Source: Neogemmobacter tilapiae (GTDB lineage Bacteria > Pseudomonadota > Alphaproteobacteria > Rhodobacterales > Rhodobacteraceae). From it: a stretch of 64,000 nt of DNA. The stretch covers positions 178,534 through 242,533 of the forward strand of contig NZ_BMYJ01000006.1 of NCBI RefSeq assembly GCF_014652215.1. The letters run 5' to 3'. The first letter of the stretch is position 1; each line of letters opens with the position of its first letter. Position numbers and translations under genes: made by a program. This document shows, in pieces, positions 59,229 to 64,000 of this stretch. The notes under the pieces are model-generated. The model saw only the letters and a program-made list of their open reading frames with translations, had not been told where the DNA came from and made no database searches.

Positions 59229-59972
59229 ATGTTCGGCATCGACCTTTTAGACGCAAGCCTCGCGCCCGCCATGCTGGTCGCCCTTCTGGGCGGGCTTCTG
59301 TCCTTTCTTTCGCCCTGCGTCCTGCCCATCGTGCCGCCCTATCTGGCCTATATGAGCGGGGTTTCCCTGTCCGAGATCGGCCAGAAACGCCGCTCGGCCC
59401 TGCCTGCCGCGATCTTCTTCGTCCTCGGCCTGTCCACCGTCTTTCTTCTGATGGGCTTCGCTGCCTCGGCTCTGGGGCGGTTGATCCTCGAATGGATGGG
59501 CTGGTTCAACACCCTGGCCGCCCTCGTGGTGATGACCTTCGGCCTGCATTTTCTGGGTATCCTCCGCCTGTCCTTCCTGATGCGCGATATCCGGTTGGAT
59601 GCGGGTGATCAGGGCGGCTCGGCCTTTGGGGCCTATCTTCTGGGTCTGGCCTTCGCCTTTGGCTGGACGCCCTGCATCGGTCCGCAACTGGGCGCGATCC
59701 TGTCGATGGCTGCGTCCGAGGCTAGCCTGACCCGCGGCACGCTTTTGCTGGGGATCTATGCCCTTGGTCTTGGCATCCCCTTCCTGATCGTCGCGGCCTT
59801 TCTGCCGCGTTTGGGCGAGGCCTTGGGATTCTTCAAGCGGCACATGGAGGCCATCGAAAAAATCATGGGCCTCATGCTTTGGACCGTCGGCCTGATGATG
59901 CTGACCGGCGGTTTCGCCGCCATGTCCTACTGGCTGCTGGAAACCTTTCCCGCGCTGGCAAGTCTTGGCTAG
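59229..59972 (+). CDS. ccdA: cytochrome c biogenesis protein CcdA
   Basis: Moves electrons across the inner membrane from thioredoxin to periplasmic thiol proteins needed for cytochrome c maturation. The 247-residue membrane protein has about six helices. The two redox Cys sit in LSFLSPCVLPIVPPYL (first helix) and GWTPCIGPQL (fourth). It is the short CcdA form without the periplasmic DsbD domains. Start is ATG 59229 after TATCCAAGCCCC, with a weak ribosome site. Confidence 0.92.
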   Translation: MFGIDLLDASLAPAMLVALLGGLLSFLSPCVLPIVPPYLAYMSGVSLSEIGQKRRSALPAAIFFVLGLSTVFLLMGFAASALGRLILEWMGWFNTLAALVVMTFGLHFLGILRLSFLMRDIRLDAGDQGGSAFGAYLLGLAFAFGWTPCIGPQLGAILSMAASEASLTRGTLLLGIYALGLGIPFLIVAAFLPRLGEALGFFKRHMEAIEKIMGLMLWTVGLMMLTGGFAAMSYWLLETFPALASLG

Positions 59973-60015
59973 GAACGGCCTGTTTTCCGCCGCGATCCTT
60001 GGGTAAGGCTGGGGA

Positions 60016-61215
60016 ATGGAACCCGTGCCCGCACATAAAACCACCCCCTACTTCCGGCGGAAGGTGTTCTATATTCCGGGCTATGACCCCTTTCCCCCCC
60101 GCCGCTACCGCGAGCTTTACCGGAAAGAGGGGGCCGCGCAGGCGGCGATGCAGGGCTATCGGCTGGAATTGATGCCCTCCAAAGGCGAGGGCTATGGCTG
60201 GGGCGTTCGTGGGCAGGTCGAGGGGCGGTCGGTCGAGACTGATTTTCGGATGCTGGTCTGGGCCGATCTTGTACGGGATTCAATGGCGACCGGGATCGTG
60301 GCCACCTATGCCCAGCTTTTCCGCACCGCTTGGGCCTATATCGGATCGGGCGCGCTGTTCAGGCTGATGCGGCTGCGCAAGGGGCCTGTGATTGCGGCGC
60401 TTTACCCGATTGCCTTGCTTTTGCTGCAACTGGCCGTGGCCTTGGGGGCCGGCGCGATGGTTTGGACTTGGCTTGGGCTTTGGGGATTGTTACCGGGGAT
60501 GGCGCTGGTCTGGCTGATCTTGCAGGGTTTCCGCCGGATCGACCGGCATGTCTTTGCTTGGTATCTGATGCACGACTATGCCCATACCGCCCAGCATGGC
60601 GGGGCTTATCCCGATGATCTGGCGCAAAGAATGGAGCAGTTTGGAGTAACAATCCGGCAGGCGATGGAGCAGGATTGGGATGAGGTTCTGGTGATCGGCC
60701 ATTCTTCGGGCGCGCATCTGGCGGTGTCGATCTTGGCCGATTGCGTCAGGGACAGCGTTCGCGGGAAGGTCAGTTTGTTAACCTTGGGCCATGTCGTCCC
60801 GATGGTTTCGTTTTTGCCCAAAGCGAAGGCTTTGCGGGCGGATCTTGCGGTGATGGCCAAGGGCGACATTCCTTGGGTCGATGTGACGGCACCCGGTGAT
60901 GGTTGCGCCTTTGCGCTGTGCGATCCGGTGGGGGTTTCGGGCGTTGCGACCGAAGGGCAACGTTGGCCCTTGATCCTTTCGGCGGCCTTTACCCAGACGC
61001 TTTCCCCACCGCGCTGGAAACAACTGCGCTGGCGGTTCTTTCGGCTGCATTTTCAATATCTTTGTGCGTTTGATCAATTGGCCGGGAAAAGCGATGATTA
61101 CGATTACTTTCGCATCACGGCCGGTCCATTAACGCTTTGGCAACGATTTGGTGCAAGGCCGCCATCGAAAAGCCGCCTGACGCAATCGGCGAACAAGGAT
61201 TGGGACGCCAGATGA
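60016..61215 (+). CDS. membrane protein with alpha/beta-hydrolase-like nucleophile elbow, unknown function
   Basis: A 399-residue protein. Soluble blocks: VFYIPGYDPFPPRRYRELYRKEG, a typical start of a lipase-like fold, then two membrane helices (about residues 120-170). Near residues 230-236, VIGHSSGAHLAVSIL has the GxSxG-type elbow GHSSG. A candidate catalytic Asp/His could not be assigned with confidence. The family is unassigned. Its TGA overlaps the ATG of the P450 gene (ATGA), so the two are co-translated, which suggests a shared pathway on a lipid-like substrate. Confidence 0.6.
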   Translation: MEPVPAHKTTPYFRRKVFYIPGYDPFPPRRYRELYRKEGAAQAAMQGYRLELMPSKGEGYGWGVRGQVEGRSVETDFRMLVWADLVRDSMATGIVATYAQLFRTAWAYIGSGALFRLMRLRKGPVIAALYPIALLLLQLAVALGAGAMVWTWLGLWGLLPGMALVWLILQGFRRIDRHVFAWYLMHDYAHTAQHGGAYPDDLAQRMEQFGVTIRQAMEQDWDEVLVIGHSSGAHLAVSILADCVRDSVRGKVSLLTLGHVVPMVSFLPKAKALRADLAVMAKGDIPWVDVTAPGDGCAFALCDPVGVSGVATEGQRWPLILSAAFTQTLSPPRWKQLRWRFFRLHFQYLCAFDQLAGKSDDYDYFRITAGPLTLWQRFGARPPSKSRLTQSANKDWDAR

Positions 61216-62549
61216 TCCCCCCGAAACCCGCCACGCGGCCCGAAAAGGTGTCAAGGCTGCGCTATCTGCGGCTGTTCCGTTCGGACATCCTGTCAGCACA
61301 GCCTGCAAAGCTTTACCGGGCGTGGATGGCCGAATTCAAAACGCCCTTCTTCCGGTCCTATTTGTGCAATGATCCCGCGCTTGTGCGCCGCGTGCTGGAG
61401 GAACGGCCCAAGGATTTTCCGAAATCCGAACGGGTGACGGCAGGTTTGCAGCCCCTGCTGGGGCGGTCGGTCTTTGTGACCAGTGGGGAAGAATGGGAGC
61501 GGCAGCGGCGGATCATTGACCCGGCCTTTGAGGGCGGTCGATTGCGCGAGATGATCCCGGCGATGGTGGCGGCGGGGCAGGGGGCGGCGGGGCGGATGCC
61601 CTTGGGCGTGGTGGAGGTTGAGGAACAGGCCAGCCATGCTGCCGCTGATGTGATTTTTCGCGCGCTGTTTTCCATACCGATCGAAAGCGAAACGGCGAGC
61701 CGCGTGTTTAAGGCGTTCCGCAAGCATCAGAGGGCACAGCCCATTCTGAACGTGCGGGCCTTTCTGCCGCGCCTGCCGGGCTTTCATGGGCGAAAGGTCA
61801 AGAATACGGCGATGGCGATCCGGGCGCTGATCAAGGATATGGTTGATGAAAGGGTGGCTCAGATTGCGGCGGGGACAGCGCCAGACGATCTGGCGACGCG
61901 GATCATCACGACCCCTGACCCTTTGACAGGGGAGTGCTTTACCCCCGCCGAAATGGTCGATCAGGTGGCGATCTTTTTCCTTGCGGGGCATGAGACCAGC
62001 GCGGCAGTTTTGGCCTGGGGGCTGTATCTGTTGGCGATTTTCCCGGATGCGCAGGCCAAGGTGGCGGCCGAGGCGCTGACCTTGCCCGAAAACCCGACAA
62101 TGTCAGACCTGTCCAAACTGCGTTTCACGCGGGATGTGTTCCGCGAAACGTTGCGGCTTTATCCGCCAGTGGCGATGATGGTGCGGCAGAACGTGCAGAC
62201 CGAGGACTTTCGCGGCAGGCAGGCGCCGGTGGGCAGTCAGGTGGTGCTTTCGCCTTGGCATCTGCATCGGCATGAACGGATGTGGGACAATCCCGACGGC
62301 TTTGACCCCGATCGCTGGACGCGGGACGAAAACAAGCAAAGCGCGCGGGATGCCTATCTGCCGTTTTCGGCGGGGCCAAGGGTTTGCACCGGGGCCGGAT
62401 TCGCCATGGCCGAGGGGGTTTTGCTGCTGGCGATGCTGATCCGGTCGTTTCAGTTCGCGCCAGAAGGGCCGCCGCCGGTGCCGGTGGCCAATCTGACCGT
62501 GCGGTCGCGGGCCGGTATATGGTTAAGGGTAGCCCCGCGTTCCAAATAG
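61212..62549 (+). CDS. cytochrome P450
   Basis: A 445-residue class with no membrane anchor. P450 features: the I-helix AGHETSAAVLAWG, ExxR in RETLRLYPP, and the heme loop FSAGPRVCTGAG with Cys392 as heme ligand. The N-terminus (RYLRLFRSDILSAQPAKLYR) resembles bacterial fatty-acid or alkane hydroxylating members. No ferredoxin or reductase gene is adjacent. It starts inside the stop of the hydrolase-like gene. ATG 61212 is preferred over 61137, which lies well inside that gene. Confidence 0.9.
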   Translation: MIPPKPATRPEKVSRLRYLRLFRSDILSAQPAKLYRAWMAEFKTPFFRSYLCNDPALVRRVLEERPKDFPKSERVTAGLQPLLGRSVFVTSGEEWERQRRIIDPAFEGGRLREMIPAMVAAGQGAAGRMPLGVVEVEEQASHAAADVIFRALFSIPIESETASRVFKAFRKHQRAQPILNVRAFLPRLPGFHGRKVKNTAMAIRALIKDMVDERVAQIAAGTAPDDLATRIITTPDPLTGECFTPAEMVDQVAIFFLAGHETSAAVLAWGLYLLAIFPDAQAKVAAEALTLPENPTMSDLSKLRFTRDVFRETLRLYPPVAMMVRQNVQTEDFRGRQAPVGSQVVLSPWHLHRHERMWDNPDGFDPDRWTRDENKQSARDAYLPFSAGPRVCTGAGFAMAEGVLLLAMLIRSFQFAPEGPPPVPVANLTVRSRAGIWLRVAPRSK

Positions 62550-62700
62550 CGTCGTCTTTTGGAAAGCCTGTTCCCCGAAGGATCGGCTAGACCATGGCCA
62601 TGTTCTTTTGCACAGTCTCTGTGTCGGAAGGGCGGGGCGCGGCTCTGGCCAATCGGGCCGGGGCAGGGTAAAGCCCAATCAAACGCCGGGGGCAGGAACG

Positions 62701-63801
62701 ATGAGCCAAGCGAAATCCGAATTCAGCGATGCGATTTCCAGTGTCGAGGAAATCATCGACGATGCGCGCAATGGGCGCATGTATATTCTGGTGGACCATG
62801 AGGACCGGGAGAATGAGGGGGATCTGATCATCCCGGCGCAGATGTGCACACCTGCCGCGATCAATTTCATGGCGACGCATGGGCGCGGGTTGATCTGCCT
62901 GGCGCTGCCGGGCAGCCGGATTGACGCTTTGGGTCTGCCCTTGATGAGCCCGAAGAATTCAAGCCGCCATGAAACGGCCTTCACCCTGTCAATCGAAGCG
63001 CGCGAGGGTGTTTCGACGGGCATTTCGGCGGCGGACCGGGCCCTAACGGTGGCGGTGGCGATTGATCCGACCAAGGGGCCGCAAGACATCGCCTCGCCGG
63101 GTCACGTCTTTCCGCTGCGAGCGAAAGATGGCGGCGTGCTGGTCAGGGCCGGTCATACCGAGGCGGCGGTGGATGTGTCGCGGCTGGCGGGGCTGAACCC
63201 TTCGGGCGTGATCTGCGAAGTGATGAACGAAGACGGGACAATGGCCCGTTTGCCCGACCTGATTGCCTTTGGGCAAAAGCACGGGATCAAGATCGGCACG
63301 ATCAGCGACCTGATCGCCTATCGCCGTCGGCATGACAATCTGGTGCGGGAACGCGATGTGCAGCCTGTGCATTCGGCGCACGGCGGCGATTGGCTGATGC
63401 GGATCTTTGCGGATGAGACGCAGGGCGCGGAACATGTGGTTCTGACCAAGGGCGACCTGACTGCGCCGGGGCCGGTGCTGGTGCGGATGCATGCGCTGAA
63501 CCCGATGCAGGATGTGCTGGGGATCGGTGGCGGTCAGGAACTGCCGGGCGCGATGGAAGTGATTGCCGCCGAAGGGCGTGGGGCGGTTGTCTTGCTGCGC
63601 GATGTGACGATGAAGATGGTGGCCGATGGCGAAGCCTCGCCCCAGACCCTGCGGCAGTATGGTCTAGGCGCGCAGATCCTTTCGGCGCTGGGGCTGCAAG
63701 AGATTGAGCTGGTGACCAATTCCAAGGCACCCAAAGTGGTGGGGCTGGAGGGCTATGGCCTGACCATTTCCGGCACGCGACCCATTCCGGAAGGCAAGTA
63801 A
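62701..63801 (+). CDS. ribB: 3,4-dihydroxy-2-butanone-4-phosphate synthase with degenerate GTP cyclohydrolase II domain (RibBX type)
   Basis: Makes the four-carbon precursor of riboflavin from ribulose 5-phosphate. The 366 residues carry a complete DHBP synthase domain (DHEDRENEGDLIIPAQ, HGRGLICLAL, RHETAFTLSIEAREGVSTGI, GHTEAAVDV, VICEVMNEDGTMAR). The C-terminal domain keeps the RibA fold (VRMHALNPMQDVLG at 261 onward) but lacks all three zinc-binding Cys and the GRGIGL-like motif, so it should not hydrolyse GTP. The ATG at 62701 follows GGGGGCAGGAACG. ribH follows one base after its stop. Confidence 0.93.
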   Translation: MSQAKSEFSDAISSVEEIIDDARNGRMYILVDHEDRENEGDLIIPAQMCTPAAINFMATHGRGLICLALPGSRIDALGLPLMSPKNSSRHETAFTLSIEAREGVSTGISAADRALTVAVAIDPTKGPQDIASPGHVFPLRAKDGGVLVRAGHTEAAVDVSRLAGLNPSGVICEVMNEDGTMARLPDLIAFGQKHGIKIGTISDLIAYRRRHDNLVRERDVQPVHSAHGGDWLMRIFADETQGAEHVVLTKGDLTAPGPVLVRMHALNPMQDVLGIGGGQELPGAMEVIAAEGRGAVVLLRDVTMKMVADGEASPQTLRQYGLGAQILSALGLQEIELVTNSKAPKVVGLEGYGLTISGTRPIPEGK

Positions 63802-63802
63802 G

Positions 63803-64000
63803 ATGGCTGGACACGAAACCCACTATGAACTGGCGCTGCCGAAATTCGACGCAGCGGTGAAGCTGCTGATCGTGGTGGCACCTTATTACCGCGATATTGC
63901 GGATGGGCTGATTGCCGGGGCGCAGGCGGTGGCGGCGCAGGCGGGGGCTTTGGCGGATGTTGTGGAGGTTCCGGGGGCGCTGGAACTGCCCGCGGCGATT
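63803..64000 (+). CDS. ribH: 6,7-dimethyl-8-ribityllumazine synthase, 3' end cut by window
   Basis: Condenses the RibB product with the pyrimidine intermediate in riboflavin synthesis. The first 66 codons are seen, starting MAGHETHYELALPKFD. The family features KLLIVVAPYYRDIADGL and the conserved VEVPGALELPAAI region that lines the active site are present. It starts one base after the ribB stop, with AAGTAAG before it. The rest lies outside the window. Confidence 0.93.
   Translation, partial: MAGHETHYELALPKFDAAVKLLIVVAPYYRDIADGLIAGAQAVAAQAGALADVVEVPGALELPAAI

Noticed and set aside
62660-62669. GGGGCAGGGT before ribB, like the 5' end of an FMN riboswitch
   Set aside because: Only 31 bases remain to the start codon, while the riboswitch needs about 100 more with its other conserved stems. 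Those are not there.

Overview
The window is a 64 kb stretch of high-GC, densely packed bacterial chromosome. Its gene content points to an alphaproteobacterium of the Rhodobacterales (Rhodobacter/Gemmobacter/Tabrizicola-like). The evidence is the dxr-rseP-bamA-ompH-fabZ-lpxA-lpxI-lpxB order, LpxI instead of LpxH, a short ProRS without an editing insertion, an RNase E with a long insertion in its S1 domain, a PAS_5-type protein, a TfoX C-terminal-domain protein and DUF6636. This is inference from gene families, not a species assignment. No tRNA, rRNA, CRISPR array, insertion sequence or prophage was recognised. The first gene (dxr) and the last (ribH) are cut by the window edges.

Layout. 1-8769: envelope operon (isoprenoid precursor synthesis, site-2 protease, outer-membrane protein assembly, lipid A synthesis), with many stop/start overlaps. 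8766-12190: PAS protein, YicC, guanylate kinase, gamma-carbonic anhydrase-like protein and a TfoX-domain gene whose reading frame looks broken. 12297-14803: divergent copper chaperone and copper ATPase. 15039-26220: complete glycogen operon glgP-glgB-glgC-glgA-glgX-pgm, preceded by two operator-like palindromes. 26272-34246: a LuxR-type response regulator, a FIST sensor and a PAS histidine kinase, followed directly by coxG-coxS-coxL-coxM. CoxL carries the form II signature (AYRGAGR), so CO oxidation should not be assumed. 34296-43533: nucleoside hydrolase, orphan iron-type binding protein, MazG, M20 amidohydrolase, a secreted DUF6636 protein, polyphosphate kinase, Hda, an AI-2E family permease and a small HAHLN membrane protein. 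43530-46711: YciI, TetR with a clear dyad operator, a membrane-anchored NYN nuclease and ProRS. 46712-47135: a gene-free stretch with an inverted pair of repeats. 47136-50577: aldo/keto reductase, zinc-less MDR dehydrogenase, an HTH/membrane-protein pair and a ThuA-domain protein. 50581-51156: a BrnT-type toxin with an XRE-like HTH antitoxin behind a long palindrome that overlaps the likely promoter. 51190-64000: lipoprotein, LolC-LolD, a ClpP-like secreted protein, DUF4832 protein, RNase E with structured leader, TusA-like protein, CcdA, a hydrolase-like membrane protein overlapping a cytochrome P450, and ribB(A)-ribH.

How the parts fit. The glycogen genes form a store-and-release cycle: GlgC, GlgA and GlgB build, GlgP and GlgX degrade, and Pgm links to glucose-6-phosphate. 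The envelope operon couples lipid A supply to outer-membrane protein assembly. The most interesting accessory locus is the FIST/kinase/regulator trio beside the form II cox genes. FIST proteins of the NosP type bind heme and sense NO, so a gas- or redox-responsive control of a molybdenum hydroxylase is a testable idea. The next most interesting is the toxin-antitoxin module with a likely leaderless toxin mRNA under an operator palindrome.
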